Source: Pogostemon cablin (Eukaryota; Streptophyta; Magnoliopsida; Lamiales; Lamiaceae). From it: 64,000 bases of DNA. Where the stretch lies: contig CM042962.1 in the NCBI GenBank assembly GCA_023678885.1, positions 19,606,336 to 19,670,335 of the forward strand, given 5' to 3'. How positions within the stretch are numbered: position 1 is the stretch's first letter; every line of letters starts with the position of its first letter. Position numbers and translations under genes: made by a program. Of the stretch, positions 48,301 through 60,275 are shown one piece after another. The notes beneath the pieces are model-generated. The model ran no database searches, had not been told where the DNA came from, and worked only from the letters and a program-made list of their open reading frames with translations.

Positions 48301-48453
48301 TCAAAGTTTCATCCAATTAACGCATAGATGTCACACAAACTGAAAAGAAGTGAAATATTATATTCTCATATATTTCGTATTCTCAAAATTGAGATAAGCA
48401 AAATGATAAAAAAAATATAACTATCATCACAATTTGCTGATCAAAGCAATTCT
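45341..48453 (-). mobile_element. Old copia remnant, part right of the nested element
   Basis: Continuation of 35446-37003 after removal of the nested Tat-like element. The sequence is AT-rich and too decayed for motif reading. It lies between the copia-like gag at 48454-48702 and the copia-like 3' end at 35227-35445, all on the minus strand, which is why I call it the body of the same element. No RT or integrase box could be read. Confidence 0.4.
47410..47500. repeat. Perfect tandem duplication (~45 bp)
   Basis: AAGGTCAATGTGAATTCATT and the following ~24 bases occur twice in a row without mismatch. Just upstream, TCTATCAGTTTCAAATTGTC is also duplicated (about 47150-47205). Both look like recent slippage or repair events. 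Confidence 0.8.
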
Positions 48454-48702
48454 TCAGGGATTGACATAAAATAAGAGAATATTTTTTGTTAGATACTCAT
48501 TTTTAATATCTTTGTTCAGATGATGACGAAGAAATATTAGTGCTTTAGCCTTCTGGGCAGGAGTATATTCATCTCTTGAAATATTTACATTTAAATCGCA
48601 AGATATGAGGTGAATTTCAATATCTAGTGACAATGTTAAAATAGTTGTTACCATCAAGGTCTTGCTCGACAAATTCCTTTTATTGTTGTCGGATTTTTTC
48701 AA
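48454..48702 (-). pseudogene. Copia-type Gag N-terminal fragment
   Basis: About 82 codons with QKAKALIFLRHHLNKDIKNE followed by YLT. This matches the conserved AKA(L/M)IFLRHHL...EYLT motif at the start of a common plant copia Gag family (UBN2/DUF4219-type). The rest of gag is unreadable. It sets the minus orientation of the old element. Confidence 0.65.
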
Positions 48703-50075
48703 TAAACTACATTTAATAATTGCATGTTATATGTCAAATTTTATATGTATATAAGGAGACAAATAAATATTTTATGTTGGTTGGGGAATATTTCTTACCA
48801 TCTGTGTTAAAATCAAATAAAATCAAGAAGTGAATCTTGTATTAAAATAAATAATTTTATGGCAAAAAAAAATAATTCTTAATTATTATCAATTAAAGCT
48901 GCCATATGTGTTGAAAAATGCTTCTGCCCAAGCAAACAAATTAATTAAGTAATATAGTCAATCAAATTCCCAAATTGATTATATTGTCAAATATCAATTT
49001 TAATACATAATAATTAATCAATTTAATATGTAATCAAATCATTTAATAAACTTCTAAAATTGTTGTAATCAAATGTCATTAATCAAATTATAACAATCAT
49101 GAAGCTTTAAGAAGAATAAAAGAATCAATTAATAATTCACGCGAAATCATTAATTAATAACGTGTTTATGCGGTCAATCACAATTAAATTCAAAAAAAAG
49201 TTTTCTCTAATAATGCTGATAAATAGTATATAAGAACCGTAATGAATAATTATGTACATTTTTGCACAAAAATTAGCTTCTTAATTATCAAAAAAAAAAA
49301 ATTTCAAATATATATTACAAATATCATCACTGTAAATAATATCCAATATTAATATATCGGTTACGATTTTTATTTTTTATTTTTAATGCAATCAATACAT
49401 TTATCATGTAAAACGAAAATAAAATATTACATCGATGGAATCATATATTTACAACCCAAATCCCCTATGCTATTCAATTCCCTATTCCATAACTTATTTC
49501 CTATTAAAAAACTATACCCTAGTTAATGACTAGTAAACCCTTGGGGCATGTGGCGAAAATTTGGGCATTGATTACGACACGTGACGAAATTATAATAGGT
49601 GGAATAGGAGATGAAACATCGAATGAAATAGGTGATCCATTTGATATATTTACATTCATGCCATGCCTTCTAATTATAATAATTAAGATTAACATAAAAA
49701 ATATATATATTCGAAAAGTCTGACATTAATTTGCCAGTTGGATATATGCATAAGCAAAAAAAAAAAAAAATTGCCCATAAAACATGGTTTCAATTAATCA
49801 AATTAGTGTAATTAAAATTTAAACATGTCCGTGCATTTCTTAATTAAATTTTAATGCTTGAAAATAAATCATAATATAATTTTAATGAGATTTAAAATCA
49901 CGGAGATATTGAAAATTAAAAAGTTCATATATTCGAAGACGCCACACGATATCAATACAAATATTAATTTCAATGGTCCATATAAATCATATTAAGTTCA
50001 TCATGATTAAACAAATTATTATAAAATTTTAAGAGAATCTCCTACCAATTTTTGATTAAATTCATGGATCCTCAA
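48703..50075. other. AT-rich noncoding stretch
   Basis: No gene, no LTR partner for 35227-35445 and no clear repeat found. Confidence 0.45.
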
Positions 50076-51330
50076 CCTTCTTTATCGGATGCAATAGAAG
50101 AAGTACCCTCCTCCATAAAATACCCTCCAACAATTCATCGAAATGTCTAGCGCCACCGGTGTTCCCTTTAGATGGCCACCTCGTCTTCGAGATCTGTTGT
50201 ACCCAAGCTTCTCCATCACTTCAGCGCGGCGTCGATTTGGGCGGGAAAATATTGCCTTAATGAAGTCCCAACTCGAATCCATAATACCCGAGCCCTCGAA
50301 AAATACGAAGTCCAGCGGTATTGTTTAGGATTTTTCTTGGAGACGAAGTAGGGATACACATTAATGAGGAAGGGGGAACCCATTTTGGAGTGGAAATCGA
50401 GAATAAAGGTGAGCTTCTAGGTGAGATCCCAGCGGAATACGGTGGCCGAGGGTGGGGACGGGAAAGAGGTATCGAGAATCTCAAATTATGAGCAGTAGTG
50501 AAGGTTGAAGGAGAGGAGGGTGGCGTGGATGTTCTCCATGGATGGGAGGAGGTGGGAGGAGAGGGCTGTCGTTGAAGGTGAGGACCTCGTTTGCGAAGAG
50601 TGGGGATGTTTCAGAGTGGTGAATTTCGATGGACTTTTGATGTCGGAGATGAAGTGGTGACACAACTGTTGGCACTTCCAATGGAAATCAAGATGGAACA
50701 AGAGGGTGATCGGAGGAAGTGGGTACATGCGAAATTCACTACTTGATGACTGGATTGTTGAATCCTTTGTAGTTTGGTGGGAAATTGGAAGCAATTTCCT
50801 TGTATGTAAGGCCTCCTTATCATCCAAGCTCAATATAGTCAACTGTCCAAAGCTACAACACTCTTCTGCCACTGCTTCAACTTCAGGGTAACTCTTAATC
50901 CATCATTATTTAAATCTTTCTGCAACACAATTACTACTCTTTATTTCAATTTCCAACCTATGTAAATGTATGTAACTCTTGTCCATGTTGCAGCAGTGTC
51001 CACCAAATTTATTGAGACTATGACAAATGAAGGATGAAGGATGACATCCTGAATTATGCAGTCTATCATTTTGTCATTCTGTAGACATTTGCACTTCCCC
51101 TTCTGAGTTTCACCCATCTCTATTTCTTGGAATCAATACTCACCCAAAGAATGCCTGCACCATATCATATGGGCTGCCTGCGTTTGGACTTTGGAAGCAG
51201 CATCTTGTTCGTCGCTCTTACGGGGGCTTCTGCCTGTTTCAACTCTTCCAAACTGTATTTGGTCTTCATGTTGAACTACTAATCTTCATATGCAACTGTT
51301 TTTCATTTCCCATTAAATGTAACCAATTTC
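50076..51330. other. Gene-like GC-richer block, unresolved
   Basis: ORFs of 60-128 codons occur on both strands. Plus-strand frames include MATSSSRSVVPKLLHHFSAA... near 50173 and, in another frame, FRIFLGDEVGIHINEEGGTH... near 50330. None is continuous for more than about 65 codons and none is a family I recognise. It may be a decayed gene or pseudogene, or exons of the minus-strand gene interrupted at 53200. I cannot support an exon model. Confidence 0.3.
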
Positions 51331-51419
51331 ATGTGTGTATTGTTTTTCCCTTTTTCTTTGGCTTGTCAACTTATGACTACATATGTATTGTGTAGTTGGT
51401 GTGGTTTAACATATTGTTA

Positions 51420-52465
51420 AGCTTGTATAGTTAGTAACCCAATTATTATTTATAAAGAGAAATCAATTTATTGTAAAGAGTAACATACTTTATTATAAAT
51501 AGTAATTCAATTAATTACAAAGAGTGACATATGTATATTATTAAGAGTTGAGTGGTCCAAAAAAATTTAAGAGTAACCTAATTAATTTCAAAAAGTAACC
51601 TTCAGAGAGTAACATATGTATATTAAGATTCTCAAATCAAAGAGTGATCCAATAAATTATGTAAGTAATTAATATTGTATTTAAAATTTATCATACACTT
51701 TCTTGTAAGCATTTACAATTTCTCTTAGGTTTATTTTAAAAAGTAATTGATTTGTGAATGCTAATTAATTATTTTTAAAGAGTGATCTAATTAATTTCAA
51801 AGAGTAACTCAATTAATTTCAAAGAGTAATTTAATTATTGTATAGATTATATACATTTAATTCTTCACAGTATATTATTTTATTTTTAGAAAAGTAATCC
51901 AATTAATTAAAAGATATTGTTAGAAAATCGGAGTATCAAATTATAGAGTAATCTAATTATTTATAAAGAGTAACCTAATTATTTATAAAGAGTAATTCAA
52001 TTAATAATTAAAAAAAAACTTGTTAATTAAATAGAAGAGACCATAAACAAATCAATATAAAAAATAATTCAAAAGCTTGTTCATAGTAACCAATTTATTA
52101 TAAAGAGTAACTATAATAATTCAGAAGCTTGTTCATAGTAACCCATTTTATTATAGAGTAGCCCAATTTATTAAAAAGAGTAACCTAAAAGACATTGAAA
52201 AAAAACTTTTCAAACTACAATAAGTAACCCAATTTATTAAAAAGAGTAATTTAAAAGATATTGATAAAAAAATAATTAACTTTTCAAAACTTCAATGAGT
52301 AATCCATTTTATTATATAGAGTAACCCAATTTATTAAAAAAAGTATCCTAAAAGATGTTGAATTTTTTTTTTCAAAAACTTCAATTAGTAACCCATTTTA
52401 TTATAAAGAGTAACTCATTTTATTACAAAGAGTAGCCCAATTTATTAAGAAGAGTAACTTAAAAA
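51420..52465 (-). repeat. AT-rich tandem array, inverted copy
   Basis: AGTAACCCAATTTATTATAAAGAG and variants recur dozens of times, the reverse complement of the motif in 10990-11375 and 22453-22990. Larger units with AAAAGCTTGTTCATAGTAACC are visible at 52070-52150. This is the longest of the three arrays. Confidence 0.8.
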
Positions 52466-52842
52466 GACGTTAAAAAAAACTTTTCAAATCATCTGAGTGT
52501 GCAAGTTAAGACTAGTGAGGTGTGAAGGTGGAACGAAACGATGTCGTTTGGGAAGCATGATTGGATATAAGGTTAATGGGTGAACTTTTTTCACTCGTTG
52601 GACAATTTGTCTGCATGTTACTCGAATGAATAATGAAACAGTCTCGAATCATTAATTAGGCTCCACAATTATTAACCATGGTTCTAACTTATATCGCATT
52701 CCAATTCAGAAAATTTTGTTCTTAGTATCCTAAGTTGTCCTCTACAGTAAAAAAATAGTCTGATGGTAACAAAACTGGGACTGTAGAAAATGACCTCAGC
52801 ATGCAAAATAATCTACTTTTACACACACAGCTGGAGGCTTGA

Positions 52843-53200
52843 TCACCATAAATTCATAGAGATCACCTCTTGAAATCCACTTGGCGTGTGTGTAGGCCTC
52901 ATAGACCTTCCCTTGGAGTTACTGCACACACACACTAATTTGATTTCATAGTAACAACCGGTGATTTTCAAAGACTTGTTGGTGGGCAATGAAATATTTC
53001 TCATCATTTCTGGAGAGGGTAACGATTTCCTCTGTTCAGTTGGCGACGCCACCATCTCATCCCCCATTACTCCGCTCTCCTCACCGCAGGTTGAATCTCC
53101 TTTGCTGCCGGACTCCGACGTCTTTCTCACGCTCACATCCCCCCTCTCCCTCTCCATCACTCTGTAAGCAAACATCTGAAATGAAATCTGCCATACCATC
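52843..53200 (-). pseudogene. 3' part of a host ORF split by the Tekay insertion
   Basis: On the minus strand an open frame runs from the element border (VWQISFQMFAYRVMERER) through GDEMVASPTEQRKSLPSPEM and SLPTNKSLKITGCYYEI to a stop at 52843. The last third may be intron read-through, since an AG acceptor (CTGCAG) and a different frame reading KVYEAYTHAKWISRGDLYEF follow. Removing the element and one CCATC joins this frame with MPPMDFSELEVGIGRISSGN at 63541-63474. I do not recognise the protein. As it stands the gene is disrupted. Confidence 0.5.
53196..53200. repeat. Target-site duplication (left) CCATC
   Basis: Repeated at 63469-63473. Confidence 0.9.
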
Positions 53201-55565
53201 TGTCACGACCCATTTTTTTATCAAGGAAAATTCGAATTAGCATTTGAAATAAAATATTAAATAGGGCATGATTAAAATTTTTAAGTTATCAAGTAGGAAA
53301 TAATTTGCAAACAAGAAAGAAATGGAAATGGAAATGGAAATGGTCCTATAAATTTCAGCAAACAACAAAAAAAGTTATCTAGCAAAATGAAAGAGTTAGC
53401 AAATGAGTTGTTTGTCCCACAAGTATTCTACAAGCTTTAGCAAAATAATTTATAAGCAAAGGGTCTAGATGTGGGATTAATCCTTTAAGTTCTGCAAATT
53501 TCTACTTTAGAATATCAATTAAAGTATTTTGCAAAAGTTTTAAAAGTAAAGGGCTGAAAGTTCCAAAAAAAGAATCCATGTCCTGCAAACATACAGGACT
53601 TATTAAATAGACCAAGGTTTGTGCAGAATCATTTGCAACATTCTGCAGAAACTTTGCAAGAAGGCCTGTAAGTTTCATTCCTATTTTCTGCAAAATCTAA
53701 GGGTAGGACAATAAGTATTAATTCAATTCTGCAAAATTTCAATGAGGACAATAAGTATAGGTTCTTTTCTGCAAATTCCAAAGAGGACAGTAAGTATAGG
53801 ATCTTCTGCAAACTTTTTAAAACAGGACAGTAAGTATAAAGTCTTCTGCAAAATTTCAAATAATCCCACTTAACCCATAACTTTAGTATGTATGACCAGT
53901 GGTAATTTAAGGCAAAGTAATCAAATGAAATACTCACTAGCAGGACACGTGTTCATCAATTCCTCTCCACTGTATCACCCCAATTGTTATCTACTACTAA
54001 TCTTGATATTAAAATTTAATTTGTCATGTGTGCTTGTACTTCCAAGTACAAGTCGGTCCACCTGTACAAAAAGAAACACTACCTACAGCATGTATGCAAC
54101 CAATTTTTGAGGGAAAATATAGCAGCAAATACACATTTCAAATGCTCCCATGAACGACAGCAAAGAGATCATGCATTGATTTTCCTAATTTCCACCAAGC
54201 TACCCTGACGACTCACGGAAGTATGTGACAGTGACCACGAACACGACTACACTCCTTCCGAACACAACCCCAAAATTTCAGGAACTACTCCACTGTACCA
54301 CTTATCACAAGATAAAAGCTTAACAGGTTTCAAAACTTATAACTCCAAATCTACTCATTGCAAAACAATATCCATCAAACTCTCGTTTTAATTCAAATCA
54401 GTCACAACTACTCATGCTGCGAACCAATACCATGAATTTTAGACATCAATATTCAATAAGGAAAGAACTTGATTCCATGCATTATATAAACTGAAGTCCA
54501 TTAAAATGTTTATTCAGTCTTTTCGCCTACGCGCCCCCGTTCGTACGCTTTCGCCTTGCTTAACCTGAGATAAAATTAATTATCGGGGTGAGCAACCACA
54601 CGCTCAGTGAAAATCTAAACATGCTTACATACATCAAACAATCCATATACGAGAATTGAATTCACTTACAATACAATCTTATCATGTCAAAATAAGGCAC
54701 CTTTCGGCCCTTATCCGTGTAACTTTACGATATCGCGATTCGTTAGTAAGGCACTCCTTCACAGCCCTTACCCATGCTATAGTATGGCACCATTACAGCC
54801 CATATCCGTGCTATAGTATGGCACTTATGCAGCCCATACCCATGCCATATAATATTTCATAACATTCAAGTATGATCATCAACTCATAAGTGACAACAAA
54901 TACAAGTTTAATTCAATTGACACACACGTAATCATCTAACACATATAAGTATGAAAGAATCCCCACCTTTTTACCGTGTGAGTCTAAGTCTCAATTATCA
55001 AACGTCTCGATCAGTGCTTCCTTCCAAACCTATAATTAAAGGACCGATCATTACCCCCCTCATAACCGTACAACTATACGTTACTACACAAGGTATAATA
55101 CGATATTGAAATCCAACTAGAATGAGAGGTGGAAAAAAATTTACGATGGCAGAGGAGAAGAGAAGAGAAAGGGAGAAAGAAAAAGGAAAAAAAAAGGAAG
55201 AAGAAGAAAAGAGAAGAACGAGTGAGAACTTCACCTTTCTCTCTTCGTTTGCAGCTGTGAAGTGGCGTCAATGTGTGTAGAGAATAAAGAAAGAATGGAA
55301 TTATATTACGGCTGATAAAAAAAAAATACGCATCTCTTCATAGGATTTAACCAACTTTCCTAAGATATAGGTTGATAAGGGAAAAGATATTATCTTCCTT
55401 AATGGATAAGGAGATCACATATATTTGTTTCTTGGGGAGTAAGAAACTTATCTATTTTAAATTTTGAGCTCACGGTTGATCAATGAATGGGCTGAGCTTG
55501 GATGTGGGCTTCAAAGATTTGGGCCATGGCAGAAAAATCGCAGGTGAAACTTACGGGGTATTACA
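53201..55565 (-). repeat. 3' LTR of the Tekay element
   Basis: Minus strand TGTAATACCCCG...CGTGACA. It contains two short internal repeat sets: GGACA(A/G)TAAGTAT about every 40 bp at 53700-53840, each accompanied by TTCTGCAAA, and GGCAC..(N)..AGCCC(T/A)TA about every 36 bp at 54695-54850. Confidence 0.95.
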
Positions 55566-55576
55566 TCCTACCCTCA
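55566..55576 (-). other. Polypurine tract
   Basis: Minus strand GAGGGTAGGA abutting the 3' LTR, preceded by TTTCGAGGACGAAATTCTTA, which is typical of this lineage. Confidence 0.75.
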
Positions 55577-55607
55577 TAATAAGAATTTCGTCCTCGAAAT
55601 TCCATAA

Positions 55608-56531
55608 TTATATAAAAATCTTACCCGTAATGAAACAGGGGTATCTTGTTTGAATTTCGTCTTTCTTCTCCCATGTAGCCTCATCTTTCGTATGCCGACT
55701 CCATTGAACTTTGACGAGTGGCACGTCATGATTTCGAATCCTTTGGACCTTTTGATCCAGAATGGACACAGGTTCTTCTTCATATGTCAGGTCCTTTCCA
55801 ATCCCCAATGTCGAGAAATCCACAACATGATTAGGATCATGAACGTATTTTCTCAACATCGAAATGTGAAAAACATTGTGCACGAAGGATAATTCGGGTG
55901 GCAACGCCAAACGATAGGCTAGATCTCCAACTCTATCAAGAATTTGAAATGGACCAACGAAACGAGGTCTAAGCTTTTCTCTCCTTCCAAATCGTATGAC
56001 ACCCTTCGTGGGAGCCACCTTCAGAAAGACATGATCTCCGACTTCGAAATGTAAATCCTTTCTTCGTTGATCAGCATAGGACTTTTGTCTATCTTGAGCA
56101 GTCTTGCTTCTTTCTCGAATTATTCTGACCTTGTCCACTACTTCTTCTATTAGTTTGGGGCCTAGAATAACTTTCTCACCAACATCATCCCAATATAATG
56201 GTGACCTACACTTCCTTCCATAGAGCGCCTCGTAAGGAGCCATCTTGATAGTTGCTTGATAGCTGTTATTGTAGGCAAATTCTACAAGAGGTAGGAACTT
56301 CTCCCATGCTTCTCCCATGTTAACAGTGCAGGCTCTTAACATGTCTTCCAAAATCTGGATTGTTCTTTCAGATTGCCCATCCGTTTGTGGGTGATAAGCT
56401 GTGCTGAAATTTAGTTTAGTTCCCATCGCCTTGTGCAGACTTACCGAAAACCTGGAAGTGAAACGCGTATCTCTGTCAGACACTATTGACATTGGTACGC
56501 CGTGCAGCCTCACTATCTCTTGAATATACAA
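55608..56531 (-). pseudogene. Integrase C-terminal half and chromodomain
   Basis: 307 codons in the same frame as the preceding ORF, separated from it by an in-frame TAG. It contains the second catalytic Asp in VSDRDTRFTS (residue 19) and the Glu in DGQSERT (residue 55), i.e. D-35-E. NSYQATIKMAPYEALYGRKC, the GPFQILDRVGDLAYRLALP region and the chromodomain (about residues 250-300, EEPVSILDQKV...KVQWSRH...EATWE) follow. The chromodomain is thought to target integration to chromatin marks. The domain itself is intact. Confidence 0.9.
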
Positions 56532-56543
56532 CTGTGCATACTG

Positions 56544-57377
56544 CTACATCTTGAATGTCATCTTTATGGGCAAGAAATGAGCTGACTTGGTCAATCGATC
56601 GACGATGACCCATATGGCATGATTTCCCTTCGAAGATCTTGGTAAACCTACGACAAAATCCATGGCAATTTGCTCCCATTTCCACTCGGGGATCTCAAGT
56701 GGTTTAAGCTTTCCGGCTGGTCGCTGGTGTTCAATTTTAACTTGTTGGCAAGTTAAACATCTTTGAACAAAGTATCCAATATCTCGTTTCATACTTCGCC
56801 ACCAAAATCTTTCCTTCAAGTCATGGTACATCTTCGTTCCTCCAGGATGAGAGGTGTATGGCGCTCCATGCGCTTCACTTAAAATCTTTTCTCTCAACTT
56901 CTCAACCATTGGAACACACAATCTTCCATTTAAAGTCAAAACTCCCTCTTCGTCCACTTTGAAGCCATTGTATTCGCCTCCAGCTAGTGCCTTCTTCATC
57001 ATTCCTTGCAAGAAATGATCTTGTTCTTGAGCTTCCTTTATCTCCATTTTCAAACTCGACTGAATTTCTAATGCCGCAATGATCGCCTTCGTGCCGGAGG
57101 GTGATGCCACCAATTTAATTTGCATCTTGGCGAACTCTTCGACCAGCTCTTCTTGCTTAGTATACAGACTATTCAGCACCACTTTGGTTTTTCGACTCAA
57201 AGCGTCGGCCACTACGTTAGCCTTGCCTGGATGGTACTCAATGGTGCAGTCATAATCATTCACCAACTCTAACCATCTCCGTTGTCTCATGTTGAGCTCC
57301 TTCTGCGTGAACAGATACTTCAAACTCTTGTGGTCGTGAAGATCGTACATCTCCCACCATAAAGGTAGTGTCGCCAA
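56544..57377 (-). pseudogene. RNase H end and integrase N-terminal half
   Basis: 277 codons. After the frame shift near 57325 it starts at the RNase H end (DHKSLKYLFTQKELNMRQRR, VVADALSRK). It continues with the integrase zinc-binding HHCC (His170, His177, Cys207, Cys210 of this ORF) and the first catalytic Asp (MDFVVGLPRS, residue 240). It ends at an in-frame TAG after KMTFKM. The methionine at 57377 is not a real start. Confidence 0.9.
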
Positions 57378-58477
57378 ATCTTCAAAGCATGAACTACAGC
57401 CGCTAACTCCAAGTCATGAGTAGGGTAGTTCATTTTGTGCGGTCTCAACTGTCTAGAAGCATATGCAATAACCTTTCCATGTTGCATCAATACACATCCA
57501 AGTCCTTGCTTTGATGAATCACTGTAGATCGTGAACTCTTCATTCGGATTTGGGATTGTCAACACGGGTGCTGAAGTCAAATCGTGCTTTAACCTTTGAA
57601 AGCTCTCTTCACACTTGTCAGACCAAATAAACTTCTCTCCTTTACGAATTAATCGTGTCATTGGGCCGGCTATCTTGGAGAATCCTTCTATGAACCTTCG
57701 ATAATAGCCAGCTAATCCCAAGAAACTACGAACTTCTTGAACATTTGTAGGTGCCCTCCACTGATTTACTGCTTCTATTTTAGATGGATCTACTTCAATC
57801 CCTTGTGATGTTACCACATGTCCAAGGAATGTGACTTGCTTCAACCAAAACTCACACTTCTTGAACTTCGCGTATAACCTCTCCTTGCGAAGTGTCTCGA
57901 ATACCAATCTCAAGTGCTCCTCATGTTGTGCTTTATCCTTGGAGTATACCAAAATGTCGTCGATGAAGACTATAACGAACTGATCGAGATACGAGTGAAA
58001 AACTCGATTCATCAGATCCATGAACACTGCAGGCGCATTACTCAACCCAAATGGCATGACGACGAATTCATAGTGCCCATAACGCGTTCTAAAAGCAGTC
58101 TTAGAAATGTCTGACTCCTTCACTCTCAATTGATGGTACCCGGATCTTAAATCAATTTTGGAAAATACACTTGCTCCTTCTAATTGGTCAAACAAGTCTT
58201 CAATTCGAGGTAAGGGATACTTGTTCTTTATCGTCAACTTGTTAAGCTCTCGGTAGTCAATACACATCCTCATGGATCCATCTTTCTTCTTAACAAACAA
58301 GATTGGCGCTCCCCATGGAGATACGCTTGGGCGGATGAACCCCAAGTGCAAGAGCTCTTGTAGCTGAACTTTCAACTCTTGTAGTTCCACGGGCGCCATT
58401 CGATACAGAGCTTTGGATATTGGTGCTGACCCTGGTATCAAGTCTAATGAAAATTCTACTTGACGATGTGGAGGCAC
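57320..58477 (-). pseudogene. Reverse transcriptase and RNase H
   Basis: 385 codons. RT motifs: ALYRMAPVELQELK, DYRELNKLTIKNKYPLPRI, KIDLRSGYHQ (catalytic Asp109), MPFGLSNAPAVFM and FIDDILVYSK (Asp173/174), all intact. The connection and RNase H follow (YSDSSKQGLGCVL with Asp320, Glu357). The frame is entered through two single-base deletions upstream (about 58480-58510) and left through another near 57325, so the enzyme cannot be made as one protein with Gag and integrase. The catalytic residues themselves are unbroken. Confidence 0.92.
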
Positions 58478-59981
58478 GCCTGTAAATCTTCCGGAAAGAC
58501 ATCAAATACTCTCGGACAATAGGTATGTCACTAGGTGGTACTTCTGTGGTCCTGGTGTCTACAACGTTGACTAGGAATCCCTGGCAGGACTTCTTTCTAA
58601 GCATCTTGGCAGCTTTTGCAGCAGATAATATTCTCGGTACTACACCACTCTTGAGCTTGTGTACCACTTCTTTCTCAAATTTTGGTTCCCTTAAGATCAT
58701 TACTCGTTCCTTGCACTTTATATTGGCTTGATGATAGGTAAGCCAATCCATTCCTAGAATCAAATCAAATCCATGCATATCCATAACATACGGCTTGACG
58801 CTAAAGTCTACTCCTTCAATGTGTACGCTCACACTTTTTACTAAGGTATTCACAACAACTCTCTCTCCCGAAGGTAGACTAATCTCAAGAGGTTCATCAC
58901 TCTTGACTCGATTATAGTTAATCTTATTACAATACTTTGCGGAAATAAATGAATCTGATGCACCAGTGTCAAACAAAGTGAAAGCTCGGGATTTACCCAC
59001 TGCTAACGTACCTGTCATAACATTAGGTTCATTGTCCCCTTCAGCTTGGTTCATAGCGAAAACTCTCCCTCTTCCTCCAGTGCCTTGCCTTGTGTTTCCC
59101 CCCGGAGGTGGTCCCTTACGATCAGGTTTAACGTTGGACGACTTTGGGCAGTTCTGTGCTTGATGGCCAACTTCATAGCACCTAAAGCATTTGTTTTGTC
59201 CCATGAGGCACTCTCCATAATGATTCTTCCCGCACTGTGTGCAAAGAGGCTTTGGTCTTTGTGCGTTGGCTGGCGGGTTGTTGTTCGTTCTGGCTTGCCT
59301 TTGATTGTTGTTCCTGCCTTGGTTAGAATTTTCCCATTTCCGTTTGTTTGGGTTCTCCATCAGCTTTCTGTTCGCTCGCCCCTTCAGTAAGCAAGCTTCA
59401 ACTTTCTGGGCCCTCATAAACGTGTCGGCGTAGCTCATATCGGGCAGGGAAGACATTATCTCTTGTATATCCTGGTGCAATCCATCCAAGAACTTCTTGG
59501 CTCCTTTCTCTTCGGTATTGACCAGCTGTGGAGCTGATCGACGCAGCTTATTGAACCGCCGTTCATACTCAATTACGGTCATGTTCCCTTGTTGGAGGTT
59601 GTAAAATTCATGCTCCATATTATTGCGGTAAACTTGAGGATAGTAATTGACCATTACTATATCCTTGAACTCTGCCCAGGTAATAGCTTCCCGGTTCTCA
59701 TTAGGTCTCATCTCCCAGTATCCGTCCCACCAATGATCGGCATCTTCAGTAAATTGGTAGGATGCGCAGATCACACACTGCTCATCATTGCACCTTAAGA
59801 GACGAAAAATTCTCTCAAGTGCTCGTAGCCACTCTTCCACGTACTCGGGCCCTTCACTCCCCTTGAAGAAGGGTGGATGGTTTTGGCGAAACTCATGTAC
59901 TGTTCTTGTATGAGCGTCCGCATCAGCGTTTGGAGCATTTGGTGCGTTTGGAGGGTTTTGAACATCCCTTCTTGGAGGCAT
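58290..59981 (-). pseudogene. Gag and protease
   Basis: 563 codons from MPPRRDVQNPPNAPNAPN, start chosen as the first ATG after the leader. The retrotransposon Gag domain spans about residues 30-200 (PPFFKG, WLRALERIF, FLDGLHQDIQ). Two zinc fingers follow: CTQCGKNHYGEC (247-258, short variant) and CFRCYEVGHQAQNC (265-278, CX2CX4HX4C). The protease site is LFDTGASDSF (Asp338). The last ~70 residues, from IVREYLMSF onward, are out of frame owing to single-base deletions and are not the natural sequence. Confidence 0.92.
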
Positions 59982-60275
59982 CCTTCAATTCCACCACGAA
60001 AAATAATTTTAGTATTTATTCAATTTAATGAATGAAATCCTAATGCAAATCATATTATTGTACAAGGTAGCCAATGTACGATATAAGCATCATAATAATA
60101 AAATTTTTGATCATTGATGAAAAATTGTCTTAAACTTGCAATTTAAATTTGAATCAAATGCTAAATAATGAAATAATAAAATAACGAATACTAAATAATG
60201 AAATAAATTCAAGTCCCCAACATAAGGGATATTGTTTTTAGTTTTTAAAAAAATGGAATTTAAAACTTAAGTAAT

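Noticed and set aside
50486..50872. 128-codon minus-strand ORF
   Set aside because: Ser/His/Pro/Leu-rich, overlaps competing ORFs on both strands and shows no known domain; treated as an unresolved gene-like block.
53641..53937. Duplicate ORFs in both Tekay LTRs (also 61537-61845, 54656-54862, 62563-62769)
   Set aside because: They are LTR noncoding sequence with short tandem repeats; presence in both LTRs only reflects LTR identity.
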